Origin: a virus
Length of the DNA: 21,942 nucleotides
Strand: one strand, 5' to 3'
Virus record (IMG/VR): IMGVR_UViG_3300011128_000189
Location: 1-21,942 of that record
Shown here: in pieces, positions 1-6,828 of the stretch
Layout of the letters: every line of letters starts with the position of its first letter
How positions within the stretch are numbered: the first letter of the stretch is position 1
Translations under genes and position numbers: made by a program
Notes under the pieces: generated by a model
Databases searched by the model: none
Seen by the model: the letters and a program-made list of their open reading frames with translations, nothing else
Told to the model about the DNA's origin: nothing

Positions 1-918
1 AGCGGTCAATCAGCAAAAAGACGCAAACTTGGTTCTATGCGAATGAAAAACTATGGTAAAGTTCGTGGTGGTAAAGGTAGAGCTGAAGCTATGGCTAAAC
101 CACCAACTACAGGTGGCTCTAAGCCAGCCCCAGTTAATAATCCTGCTGCAGCAGCCAAGCCAGCACCAGCTAAAGCAAATCAACAACCCCGTCTTAGCTC
201 AGGAAGCACAAGCAAAACTGTTGTTAGGATTAAACCTAAACCCAAAACATCTAGTGGTAGCAAAATTGTAAGTGCTACTCCAACCATTGCAGGTTTAGTT
301 GCAGCAGGTGCAATAGGTAAGGTAGCTTATGATGCCTACATAGAAAAATATAACCCAACTGTTACTCAGATAAAAGCTGCAGAGAAAAAAATAAAAGCAG
401 CAACTAAAGATAATCGCAGCCAACCTTCTAAAGAAGGCAGTCTTGTTGGTGATGCTGGTACTGAAAGTAAAAGGCAAAAAGCTAAACGAATACTAGAGTT
501 TACTGAAGCAAAAAAATTAGAAAATAAAAAACGTAAAGCTGCAGAACTAGATGCTGCAAAAGCTGAAGCAGTAAAACGAGATACACCTAACCGTAAAATG
601 CGTATTGACCGGGCAGTAAGACTAGCAGCAGTGGGCGGTGGTGCAGGGCTTAGAAAAATTCGTGAGGACGCAGAGAAAAAAGCTCTTACTGAAGTTTTAA
701 ATAAAAAAATTGCAAGTAGAAAATCTACAGCAGCAAAAGAAAAAGCAAAAGCTAGGGCTGGTGAATACAAAAGTCTTGCTTCTGCAAAAAAAGCAGGTAG
801 TTTATACTACATGCATAAAGGTAAAGAACTCCGTGCTGCTATTACCAGAGAAGAACTAGGAACAGCATCTAAAAGAATCCGTGGTGAGGCCATGAAAAAA
901 ATAGCAGAGGGTAAATAA
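1..918 (+). CDS. Basic Lys/Ala-rich phage protein, 5'-truncated by window edge
   Basis: I do not recognise a named family. The reading frame is open to base 1; the first in-window ATG is at 37 (293 residues from there), but it has no clear Shine-Dalgarno sequence and the codons before it read like coding sequence, so the true start is probably outside the window. Numbering from that ATG, the N-terminal 70 residues are Pro/Ala/Ser-rich and disordered-looking. A small hydrophobic Ala/Gly segment follows at about 80-100, and then long Lys/Ala/Glu-rich helical or coiled-coil stretches run at about 110-245. Near the C-terminus (about 256-275) is a compact motif, GSLYYMHKGKELRAAITREE, which resembles a short ending I recall from marine phage proteins. 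The high positive charge suggests nucleic-acid contact or an internal virion role, but this is inference. It is followed after 1 base by the next gene. Confidence 0.7.
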   Translation, partial: SGQSAKRRKLGSMRMKNYGKVRGGKGRAEAMAKPPTTGGSKPAPVNNPAAAAKPAPAKANQQPRLSSGSTSKTVVRIKPKPKTSSGSKIVSATPTIAGLVAAGAIGKVAYDAYIEKYNPTVTQIKAAEKKIKAATKDNRSQPSKEGSLVGDAGTESKRQKAKRILEFTEAKKLENKKRKAAELDAAKAEAVKRDTPNRKMRIDRAVRLAAVGGGAGLRKIREDAEKKALTEVLNKKIASRKSTAAKEKAKARAGEYKSLASAKKAGSLYYMHKGKELRAAITREELGTASKRIRGEAMKKIAEGK

Positions 919-919
919 A

Positions 920-1132
920 ATGTACGGAACCAAAAAGAAAGTTAAAGGTTACTCTATCGGTGGTAGGGTTAATGGCATGAATGAAGAAACAAAATACGGT
1001 AATACCTCTGTGAATCGTTCAACCCAAGGCATGATGAGTGCAAGGGGTGCAGGTGCAGGTATGGGTATGAATAAAGGCGGTATGGCTAACTGTGGCGCAT
1101 CAATGAAACCGAATGGTAAAAGCAGAACCTAA
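920..1132 (+). CDS. Small Gly/Met-rich basic protein
   Basis: A 70-residue protein of unknown function. It begins one base after the preceding stop and has AGAGGG (905-910) as a plausible ribosome binding site before the ATG. The N-terminus is Lys-rich and contains KGYSIGG (residues 9-15). The middle is Gly/Ala/Met-rich and the C-terminus carries a GGMANCGASMKP motif, with one Cys, that I recall from many short marine-phage proteins. The KGYxxGG motif also occurs in the gene at 1702. Its stop overlaps the ATG of the next gene by one base, so the two are probably translationally coupled. A folded globular domain looks unlikely. Confidence 0.72.
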   Translation: MYGTKKKVKGYSIGGRVNGMNEETKYGNTSVNRSTQGMMSARGAGAGMGMNKGGMANCGASMKPNGKSRT

Positions 1133-1518
1133 TGGCTAATATACAGTTTAGAACAGAGTCAAAGTTTGCAGCAGTCACTGGCAACTCAGCTAGTACTACT
1201 TCTAGTCCTGACAATGCTACTCTGCTCTTTACTTGTCCAAGTAGCTATGAGGCAGAGGTAGTATTCCTTAATGTCTCTAATGATCAAAGCTCTAACTCTA
1301 ATATAGGTATTCAGATATATCATACTGATAGTACAACTTATCATACCTATGTATTGGAGCAAACAATAACAGGTAATGCTTCCCAGCAATTTATAACTAG
1401 TGGGCCTTTGTACTTACATGAAGGTGACAAGGTGCTTATTTATCGGCACACTTCTAGTCACAACTTTAGCGCAACCCTTTCCTGTCGTCTCTACTTTAAC
1501 CCTGCAAAGAGGTTATAA
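1132..1518 (+). CDS. Beta-rich probable virion protein
   Basis: A 128-residue protein with alternating hydrophobic and polar residues, many Ser/Thr/Asn, few Lys and no Cys-rich or catalytic motif except one Cys in the 'TCPSSYEAEVVFLNVSN' region (about 34-50). The pattern fits an all-beta sandwich, as seen in phage head or tail decoration proteins, and a late segment (LYLHEGDKVLIYRH, about 93-106) looks like two adjacent strands. The ATG overlaps the previous stop by one base (TAATG). Its stop is followed by a gap of 74 bases before the DUF1127 gene. The function is inferred only from fold-like appearance and from location among structural genes. Confidence 0.72.
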   Translation: MANIQFRTESKFAAVTGNSASTTSSPDNATLLFTCPSSYEAEVVFLNVSNDQSSNSNIGIQIYHTDSTTYHTYVLEQTITGNASQQFITSGPLYLHEGDKVLIYRHTSSHNFSATLSCRLYFNPAKRL

Positions 1519-1523
1519 CGGGG

Positions 1524-1552
1524 TTGCAATCTTGTATGTAGTATGATAGAGT
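1524..1552 (+). promoter_or_regulatory. Possible sigma70-like promoter before the DUF1127 gene
   Basis: TTGCAA (1524-1529) and TAGAGT (1547-1552) are separated by 17 bases and match sigma70 boxes moderately. A second, better -10-like box, TATAAC (1562-1567), lies further down but lacks a good -35. This short gap is one of few between genes in the first 8 kb and would let the DUF1127 gene be expressed separately. Evidence is weak because AT-rich DNA gives such matches by chance. Confidence 0.3.
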
Positions 1553-1592
1553 AACCTGTGGTATAACTGTCTCTGGTAAAAAGGAGATAACC

Positions 1593-1745
1593 ATGTTTAA
1601 ACGATTTATTAAAGCACTGCAGGAAAGCCAACAACGAAGAGTATCATACTGGCAACTTAACAATATGTCAGACTCATCTCTAAAAGACATAGGGATCACA
1701 CGTGGTGAAATTAAACAAAAGTTCTACGGTAAAGAAAGCACCTAA
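1593..1745 (+). CDS. DUF1127 (YjiS-like) small protein
   Basis: A 50-residue protein. A strong ribosome binding site AAGGAG (1581-1586) lies 6 bases before the ATG. The C-terminal half reads YWQLNNMSDSSLKDIGITRG followed by EIKQKFYG, the hallmark of DUF1127: an aromatic, 'L..MSD..LKDIG', then '[ST]RG[ED]I'. The N-terminus is a short basic amphipathic helix (MFKRFIKALQ). DUF1127 proteins are abundant in alphaproteobacteria; the best-studied example, CcaF1 of Rhodobacter, is an RNA-binding protein acting in sRNA maturation and RNA turnover, and others affect phosphate and carbon metabolism. In a phage the likely role is to alter host RNA metabolism or gene regulation, which is inference. It stands apart from the structural proteins on both sides and has its own short upstream gap, like a 'moron' gene. 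Its last 44 bases overlap the next gene. Confidence 0.82.
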   Translation: MFKRFIKALQESQQRRVSYWQLNNMSDSSLKDIGITRGEIKQKFYGKEST

Positions 1746-1944
1746 AGCAAAGCCAAAGGGGTATGCTAAAGGCGGTTCAACTGTAAATGCGGCGGGTAAT
1801 TATACTAAGCCTACTATGCGTAAGTCTCTTGTCGCCTCCATTAAGGCTGGCAGCTCAGGTGGAAAGCCCGGACAGTGGTCGGCTCGTAAAGCTCAAATGG
1901 TTGCCAAGCAATACAAAGCTAAGGGCGGGGGGTACACCTCATGA
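1702..1944 (+). CDS. Small basic 'GQWSARKAQ' protein
   Basis: An 80-residue protein. The only early in-frame starts are GTG codons at 1702 and 1705, inside the end of the DUF1127 gene; AGGGAT (1690-1695) is a fitting ribosome binding site for either. The N-terminal 30 residues are Lys/Pro/Gly-rich with KGYAKGG. The C-terminal half contains SSGGKPGQWSARKAQMVAKQ and ends in KGGGYTS, a strongly patterned motif that I recall from short proteins in marine phages and some plasmids, of unknown function. Its stop overlaps the next ATG (ATGA, 1941-1944). The charge suggests DNA or RNA contact, but that is inference. Confidence 0.7.
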   Translation: MVKLNKSSTVKKAPKAKPKGYAKGGSTVNAAGNYTKPTMRKSLVASIKAGSSGGKPGQWSARKAQMVAKQYKAKGGGYTS

Positions 1945-2111
1945 AGGTAGAAGCACCTAAAGGCTATCATTGGATGAAACAATCTGATGGTAGCTTTAAA
2001 GTTATGAAACATAGTGGTAAGTTTGTCGCCCATAAAGGAGCAAGTCTTACTGCTAATTTTGCAGTACAGAAGGCACACGATGACCCTAGCAAAAAGTCAA
2101 AAAAGTCTTAA
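1941..2111 (+). CDS. Small basic protein (56 residues)
   Basis: A short frame begins at the ATGA overlap with the preceding gene and runs 56 residues to TAA (2109-2111). The sequence has a regular beta-hairpin-like start (KGYHWMKQSDGSFKVMKH, about 7-24), then HKGASLTANFAVQKAH, and ends in a Lys/Ser tail. The 'GYHWM...G.F.VMKH' pattern looks like a genuine small domain with alternating aromatic residues, and the tight overlaps on both sides support coding: its last 32 bases overlap the gene at 2080. I do not recognise a family. Confidence 0.66.
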   Translation: MKVEAPKGYHWMKQSDGSFKVMKHSGKFVAHKGASLTANFAVQKAHDDPSKKSKKS

Positions 2112-2340
2112 ATCTTGGACTAAACAGAAATGGACTACTAAGAGTGGAAAGCCCTCAACACAAGGGCCAAAGGCCACCGGCGAAAGGTATCTACCTAAAG
2201 CGGCTATTAAGTCTCTTAGTGATTCTCAGTATGCCTCTACAACTAGAGCCAAACGAAAAGGCACTGCTGCGGGTAAGCAGTTTGTGGCTCAACCTAAAAA
2301 AGTTGCAGCCAAAGTAAAACCCCACAGGGAAATTAAATGA
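2080..2340 (+). CDS. Conserved small basic phage protein ('WTKQKW...TGERYLP')
   Basis: The best start is ATG 2080, with AGAAGG (2068-2073) 6 bases upstream, giving 86 residues; the frame is open further upstream but that part reads as a shadow of the previous gene. Motifs in order are LKSWTKQKWTTKSGKPS (about 9-25), TGERYLPKAAIKSLSDSQYA (about 31-50), then TTRAKRKG and GKQFVAQPKK. I recall this arrangement as a conserved protein of unknown function in marine phages and large viruses (possibly the family Pfam calls DUF5872, not verified). It lies directly before the terminase genes and its stop overlaps the next ATG (ATGA, 2337-2340). A packaging-linked role is inference from position and charge only. 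Confidence 0.75.
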   Translation: MTLAKSQKSLKSWTKQKWTTKSGKPSTQGPKATGERYLPKAAIKSLSDSQYASTTRAKRKGTAAGKQFVAQPKKVAAKVKPHREIK

Positions 2341-2696
2341 GAAAACTTACAGAAAAACAACAGCTATTTCTTGACGTACTCTTTGAGCAAGCACAAGGAG
2401 ACCCTGTGCAAGCTAAACGTCTTGCTGGGTATGCTGATACTATATCCTCTACAACTATTACTGCTGTATTGCAGGATGAGATTGCTGAACTTACTAAGAA
2501 GTTTATTGCTACTGCTGGTAGTAAAGCTGCATACTCTATGATGCAGGTTATGACTAACCCTACTGATCTTGGCAATAAGGAAAAGATGGCAGCAGCTAAA
2601 GATTTCCTAGACCGTGCTGGCTTTGTAAAGACAGACAAGGTAGAAATCAAAGCTGAAAACCCTGTATTTATACTACCGCCTAAAAATGAAAGTTAA
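2337..2696 (+). CDS. Terminase small subunit candidate
   Basis: A 119-residue protein starting at an ATGA overlap. The N-terminus has the typical small-terminase layout: 'LTEKQQLFLDVLFEQAQGD' (about 4-22), then 'QAKRLAGYADT', a predicted helix-turn-helix of the kind that binds the packaging site on phage DNA. Helical middle segments (about 45-95) could form the oligomerisation core, ending with KMAAAKDFLDRAGFVKTDKV (about 82-101), a pattern frequent in small terminases, and a short acidic then hydrophobic tail (PVFILPPKNES). It sits two genes upstream of TerL. The C-terminal 11 bases overlap the next gene. The assignment rests on layout and position, so a related packaging accessory protein is the main alternative. 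Confidence 0.72.
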   Translation: MRKLTEKQQLFLDVLFEQAQGDPVQAKRLAGYADTISSTTITAVLQDEIAELTKKFIATAGSKAAYSMMQVMTNPTDLGNKEKMAAAKDFLDRAGFVKTDKVEIKAENPVFILPPKNES

Positions 2697-3114
2697 TAAA
2701 ACTTGGAAGCTCCCTGAACCAGAGCTAGTTGATGGTGAGTATGAGTGGTTGTCTGTCGTTAGAGTAGGCAGAGTTGTGCCATTTGGCTATAGACAAGACC
2801 CTGAAGATGATGATATACTGCTACCAATCCCAGAAGAACTAGAAGCTTTAGAAGAAGCTAAGAAGTATCTAAAGCAATATAGTTACAGAGATGTAGCCAA
2901 CTGGATAAGTGAGAAGTCAGGTAGATATATCTCTCACGTGGGTCTAATGAAGAGAGTTAAACTTGAACGAAAACGTAAAGCAGAAGCTTCAACGCAACGC
3001 TATTACGCTGAACGCTACAAAGAAGCGGCGGCCAAAGCGGAAACCCTCGAAAGAAATCGTATCGGAGCCAGAGCTTCAACCAGTTCCAGCGAGAGTGAAG
3101 CCAGAGCCGATTGA
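2686..3114 (+). CDS. Helix-turn-helix packaging-associated protein
   Basis: A 142-residue protein overlapping the previous gene by 11 bases. Residues 10-50 form a probable beta domain (EYEWLSVVRVGRVVPFGYRQ) followed by an acidic loop. Residues 64-90 carry QYSYRDVANWISEKSGRYIS then HVGLMKR, which reads as a resolvase/terminase-type helix-turn-helix. Residues 91-125 are a Lys/Arg/Ala-rich helix. The last 20 residues are Ser/Ala/Glu low complexity. I recall this domain arrangement directly upstream of, or joined to, TerL in marine phages, so a DNA-recognition role in packaging is likely. The final 152 bases overlap the open TerL frame in the +1 frame; a frameshift product joining the two is possible (see findings). 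Confidence 0.7.
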   Translation: MKVNKTWKLPEPELVDGEYEWLSVVRVGRVVPFGYRQDPEDDDILLPIPEELEALEEAKKYLKQYSYRDVANWISEKSGRYISHVGLMKRVKLERKRKAEASTQRYYAERYKEAAAKAETLERNRIGARASTSSSESEARAD

Positions 3115-4519
3115 GGTAGAAAAAGCTCAAGACGTTATCTTTGAGCCTAATCCCGGCCCTCAAACAGACTTTCTCTCAGCGTCAGAACAAGAGGTACTAT
3201 ATGGTGGAGCGGCTGGTGGTGGTAAGTCTTTTGCTATGTTGGCCGATCCTGTTAGGTATTTTAATAATCCATTATCTTCTATGCTGTTGGTACGGAGAAG
3301 CACAGAAGAACTCAGAGAACTTATCTCAGTCTCCAAACAGCTCTACCCAAGAGCAATCCCCGGGATTAAGTTTATGGAACGTGATAAGACGTGGGTAGCT
3401 CCAAGCGGTGCAACTCTCTGGCTTTCATACCTAGATAGGGACGATGATGTACAAAGATACCAAGGACAAGCTTTTAACTGGATTGGTTTTGACGAACTTA
3501 CACAATGGCCTAGCCCTTATCCTTGGAACTATATGAGATCACGCCTACGTACTACTAAGAATAGTGGTCTAGGTTTATATCAAAGGGGTACTACTAACCC
3601 CGGTGGAGCAGGTCATCAGTGGGTTAAGAAGACTTTTGTAGACCCAGCCCCACATAATACTAGCTTTAATGCTACTGATATGGAAACGGGAGAGGTCATT
3701 GCTTGGCCTAAAGGTCACACAAAAGAGGGTCAGCCGTTGTTTAAACGCAGGTTTATTCCTGCTACTCTATTTGATAACCCGTACCTAGCTGATGATGGAT
3801 TATATGAAGCTAACCTACTATCACTACCAGAGCATCAACGTAAGCAACTACTTGAAGGTAACTGGGATGTAAATGAAGGTGCTGCTTTCCCTGAGTGGAA
3901 TAGACAAGTACACGTCATAGAACCCTTTGAAATACCTAGTGGCTGGGCAAGGTTTAGAGCATGTGACTACGGGTACGGTTCTTACTCAGGGGTTGTTTGG
4001 TTTGCTGTAGCTCCTGATGAACAACTAATTATTTACAGAGAGATGTACTGCTCAAAGGTTATAGCTACTGACCTAGCTGATATGATACTAGAAGCAGAGG
4101 ATGGAGAGAAAATACGCTACGGAGTCCTTGACTCATCTCTCTGGCATAAGCGTGGGGATACTGGTCCAAGCCTAGCTGAACAAATGATTATGCGAGGCTG
4201 TAGGTGGAGACCTGCTGACAGGTCCAGAGGTTCAAGGGTTGCAGGTAAGAATGAGATACACAGACGATTACAAGTAGATGAGTTTACAGAAGAACCAAGG
4301 CTAGTCTTTTTTAATACTTGTAGCAATACTATCTCACAGATACCAGCACTACCTTTGGATAAGAATAACCCTGAAGACGTAGACACACACTCAGAAGATC
4401 ACCTATACGATGCACTCAGGTATGGGGTTATGACAAGACCACGAAGCAGTCTGTTTGATTTTGACCCTGCAACACAACGATCAGGGTTTCAAGCAAGTGA
4501 CCCAACCTTCGGTTATTAA
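2963..4519 (+). CDS. terL: Terminase large subunit (ATPase/nuclease)
   Basis: The packaging motor: it hydrolyses ATP to drive DNA into the prohead and cuts the concatemer. With the longest start (518 residues) the Walker A is GGAAGGGKS (81-89), Walker B is IGFDEL (174-179), and the coupling motif is RGTTNPGGAG (208-217). The C-terminal nuclease has acidic positions in ACDYGYGS (D335), GVLDSS (D390) and DHLYDALRYG (D479, D483). All motifs are present, so the enzyme looks intact. The start is unclear: there is no ATG before the Walker A. TTG 2963 has AAGAGAG (2950-2956) upstream. GTG 3095 gives a more typical short N-terminus but has a poor ribosome binding site. The first 44 residues from the TTG are very basic. 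The frame overlaps the previous gene by 152 bases. Confidence 0.93.
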   Translation: MNENVKQKLQRNAITLNATKKRRPKRKPSKEIVSEPELQPVPARVKPEPIEVEKAQDVIFEPNPGPQTDFLSASEQEVLYGGAAGGGKSFAMLADPVRYFNNPLSSMLLVRRSTEELRELISVSKQLYPRAIPGIKFMERDKTWVAPSGATLWLSYLDRDDDVQRYQGQAFNWIGFDELTQWPSPYPWNYMRSRLRTTKNSGLGLYQRGTTNPGGAGHQWVKKTFVDPAPHNTSFNATDMETGEVIAWPKGHTKEGQPLFKRRFIPATLFDNPYLADDGLYEANLLSLPEHQRKQLLEGNWDVNEGAAFPEWNRQVHVIEPFEIPSGWARFRACDYGYGSYSGVVWFAVAPDEQLIIYREMYCSKVIATDLADMILEAEDGEKIRYGVLDSSLWHKRGDTGPSLAEQMIMRGCRWRPADRSRGSRVAGKNEIHRRLQVDEFTEEPRLVFFNTCSNTISQIPALPLDKNNPEDVDTHSEDHLYDALRYGVMTRPRSSLFDFDPATQRSGFQASDPTFGY

Positions 4520-4528
4520 GGATACACT

Positions 4529-6637
4529 ATGGACGAATTTGAAGAAAGCATGGGCATGGATGTTGAAGAGGCTACCTCTTTAGATGACATGAAAGAAGAT
4601 ACTTATAGTGATCCTCTTGCAGGTAGTATTGTAGGCCTTGTACAGAAACACTATAAGAAAGCATCTGACGCTAGAGAAACAGAAGAAACACGTTGGATAC
4701 AAGCTTACCGTAACTACCGTGGCCTCTATGGTCCTGATGTACAGTTTACTTCTACAGAAAAATCCCAAGTCTTTGTCAAAGTAACTAAGACTAAAGTCCT
4801 TGCAGCCTATGGTCAAATCATTGAGGTACTCTTTGGCAACAATAAGTTTCCAATCACTGTGGACCCTACTATACTGCCTGAAGGTGTAGCTGAGTCTGTA
4901 CACTTTGAATCTAATGATGAGATAAAGAAAGCACAAGGTCCAAGCCCAGAAGATACTAAGCTACTTCCCGGCGAGACTATGACTGATCTTAAAGAACGTC
5001 TAGCTGGTTTAAAGAATAGCCTAGCCCCTGTAGAGGACCAACTTAAAGAAGGTGTAGGTAGTACATCTACCCAGATTACATTTCATCCAGCAATGGTATC
5101 AGCTAAAAAGATGGAGAAGAAAATCCACGATCAGCTTGATGAATCTAATGCAAACAAACAGTTACGTGTAGCTGCCTTTGAATGCGCCTTGTTTGGTACA
5201 GGCGTAATGAAAGGTCCGTTTGCTATAGACAAAGAGTACCCTAGTTGGAATGAAGAGGGTGAGTATAGCCCTACTATTAAAACTATCCCACAAACTTCTA
5301 GTGTATCTCTTTGGAACTTCTACCCTGACCCTGATGCAGCTAACATGGATGAGGCTGAGTACGTTGTAGAACGTCACAAAATGTCACGTACACAAATACG
5401 TAATCTTAAAAGACGTCCCTTCTTTAGAAGCAATGCTATAGACCTTGCTATAGCTGACGGTGAGTCTTACACCAAAGAATGGTGGGAGCAAGCTATGGAA
5501 GATGATGCTCAGGAATCTAAAGCTGAACGCTTTGAAGTCCTTGAGTTTTGGGGTAACGTAGACACTGAGGTTCTTGAAGGACATGATATAGATATCCCTT
5601 CTGAGCTATCTGACATGGATCAAGTCAGTGTAAACATCTGGGTATGCAATGGTAAGGTATTGCGTTTAGTTATGAACCCATTCACTCCTGCTATCATTCC
5701 ATATTATGCAGTACCATATGAAGTAAGCCCATACAGCTTGTTTGGTGTAGGCATTGCTGAAAACATGGATGATACACAGACACTAATGAATGGCTTTATG
5801 CGAATGGCTGTTGACAATGCTGCACTGTCTGGCAATATGTTGATTGAAGTAGATGAGACTAACCTAGTTCCCGGCCAAGACCTTTCAGTATATCCCGGCA
5901 AAGTCTTTCGTCGCCAAGGCGGGGCGCCGGGACAAGCTATCTTTGGCACCAAGTTTCCCAACGTATCCAATGAGAACATGCAGATGTTTGATAAGGCACG
6001 TGTATTAGCAGACGAGAGTACAGGCTTTCCTAGCTTTGCTCACGGTCAGACAGGAGTACAAGGTGTCGGACGTACAGCTTCTGGCATTAGCATGCTCATG
6101 TCTGCTGCTAATGGTTCTATACGGAATGTAGTAAAGAACGTAGACGATTACCTACTAGCACCACTAGCTAAAGCATTCTTTAACTTCAACATGCAGTTTG
6201 ATTACGATGATGCAATCAAAGGCGATCTTGAAGTCAAAGCACGTGGTACTGAAAGTCTTATGGCTAATGAAGTACGTAGTCAACGCCTAATGCAATTTCT
6301 TGGTGTGGTACAAAACCCTGTACTAGCTCCCTTTGCTAAGATGGATTACATCGTGCGTGAGATTGCTAAGTCTATGGATCTTGACCCTGACAAATTGGTC
6401 AACTCAATGGGTGATGCTGCAGTACAAGCAGAGATACTTAAAAAGTTTCGTGCGGAGAATCCACCACCACCTCAACCACAAGCAGGTCCACCACAAGGAG
6501 GCCCACAGAAGCCACCAGCAGGCGCACAGGTACAGGATACCCAAGGCAGCGGTGGAGGTACTATAGGTACAGGCACAGCACCTCAGCCGGGGGAACAGGG
6601 CTTCTCAGCTAACACTGGACAAGGACCAATGCAGTGA
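4529..6637 (+). CDS. Portal protein
   Basis: A 702-residue protein, the size usual for podovirus-type portals, which form the dodecameric ring at the capsid vertex through which DNA passes and to which the terminase and tail attach. It directly follows TerL, with AAGGA 5 to 10 bases upstream of the ATG. The N-terminus is acidic; then come a helical region with 'WIQAYRNYRGLYG' (about 57-69) and 'VKVTKTKVLAAYGQIIEVLF' (about 83-102), a large mixed middle, and a long helical part containing 'ENMDDTQTLMNGFMRMAVDN' (about 414-433), which resembles the portal stem/wing helices. The last 60 residues are Pro/Gln/Gly-rich and disordered. No catalytic motifs are expected. Confidence comes from length, gene order and overall pattern. 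Confidence 0.9.
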   Translation: MDEFEESMGMDVEEATSLDDMKEDTYSDPLAGSIVGLVQKHYKKASDARETEETRWIQAYRNYRGLYGPDVQFTSTEKSQVFVKVTKTKVLAAYGQIIEVLFGNNKFPITVDPTILPEGVAESVHFESNDEIKKAQGPSPEDTKLLPGETMTDLKERLAGLKNSLAPVEDQLKEGVGSTSTQITFHPAMVSAKKMEKKIHDQLDESNANKQLRVAAFECALFGTGVMKGPFAIDKEYPSWNEEGEYSPTIKTIPQTSSVSLWNFYPDPDAANMDEAEYVVERHKMSRTQIRNLKRRPFFRSNAIDLAIADGESYTKEWWEQAMEDDAQESKAERFEVLEFWGNVDTEVLEGHDIDIPSELSDMDQVSVNIWVCNGKVLRLVMNPFTPAIIPYYAVPYEVSPYSLFGVGIAENMDDTQTLMNGFMRMAVDNAALSGNMLIEVDETNLVPGQDLSVYPGKVFRRQGGAPGQAIFGTKFPNVSNENMQMFDKARVLADESTGFPSFAHGQTGVQGVGRTASGISMLMSAANGSIRNVVKNVDDYLLAPLAKAFFNFNMQFDYDDAIKGDLEVKARGTESLMANEVRSQRLMQFLGVVQNPVLAPFAKMDYIVREIAKSMDLDPDKLVNSMGDAAVQAEILKKFRAENPPPPQPQAGPPQGGPQKPPAGAQVQDTQGSGGGTIGTGTAPQPGEQGFSANTGQGPMQ

Positions 6638-6828
6638 GTTTAAAACTATTAGTAAATAACCCAGAAGCATGGAATGCATTTGAAGCTGAACTAGATGAAC
6701 GCATTCAAGCTAGTTACAAACAGTTTGCCCAATCAGATGAGCAGCATGTAATGTATAGGGTGCAAGGACAGATCTACGCCTTGCAAGCTTTAAAGCAGCT
6801 TAGATTAAAGGTTAATGCTAATGGCTGA
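6634..6828 (+). CDS. Short helical protein (64 residues)
   Basis: It begins with GTG overlapping the portal stop (GTGA, 6634-6637), with AAGGA (6621-6625) 8 bases upstream. The protein is almost wholly helical: 'NPEAWNAFEAELDERIQASY' (about 9-28), then a Gln-rich helix ending 'VQGQIYALQALKQLRLKVNA'. I recall similar short helical proteins between portal and scaffold genes of marine podovirus-like phages; their role is unknown. Its end overlaps the next gene by 8 bases if that gene starts at 6821. Confidence 0.7.
   Translation: MSLKLLVNNPEAWNAFEAELDERIQASYKQFAQSDEQHVMYRVQGQIYALQALKQLRLKVNANG

Noticed and set aside
366-770. Antisense frame (134 residues) opposite the first gene
   Set aside because: Low-complexity Phe/Ala/Ser protein that mirrors Lys/Ala codons of the + strand gene; no independent evidence.
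2014-2079. Upstream extension of the gene starting at 2080
   Set aside because: The extra 22 residues (starting at a GTG) read as an out-of-frame copy of the 56-residue gene at 1941, and the ribosome binding site fits ATG 2080.
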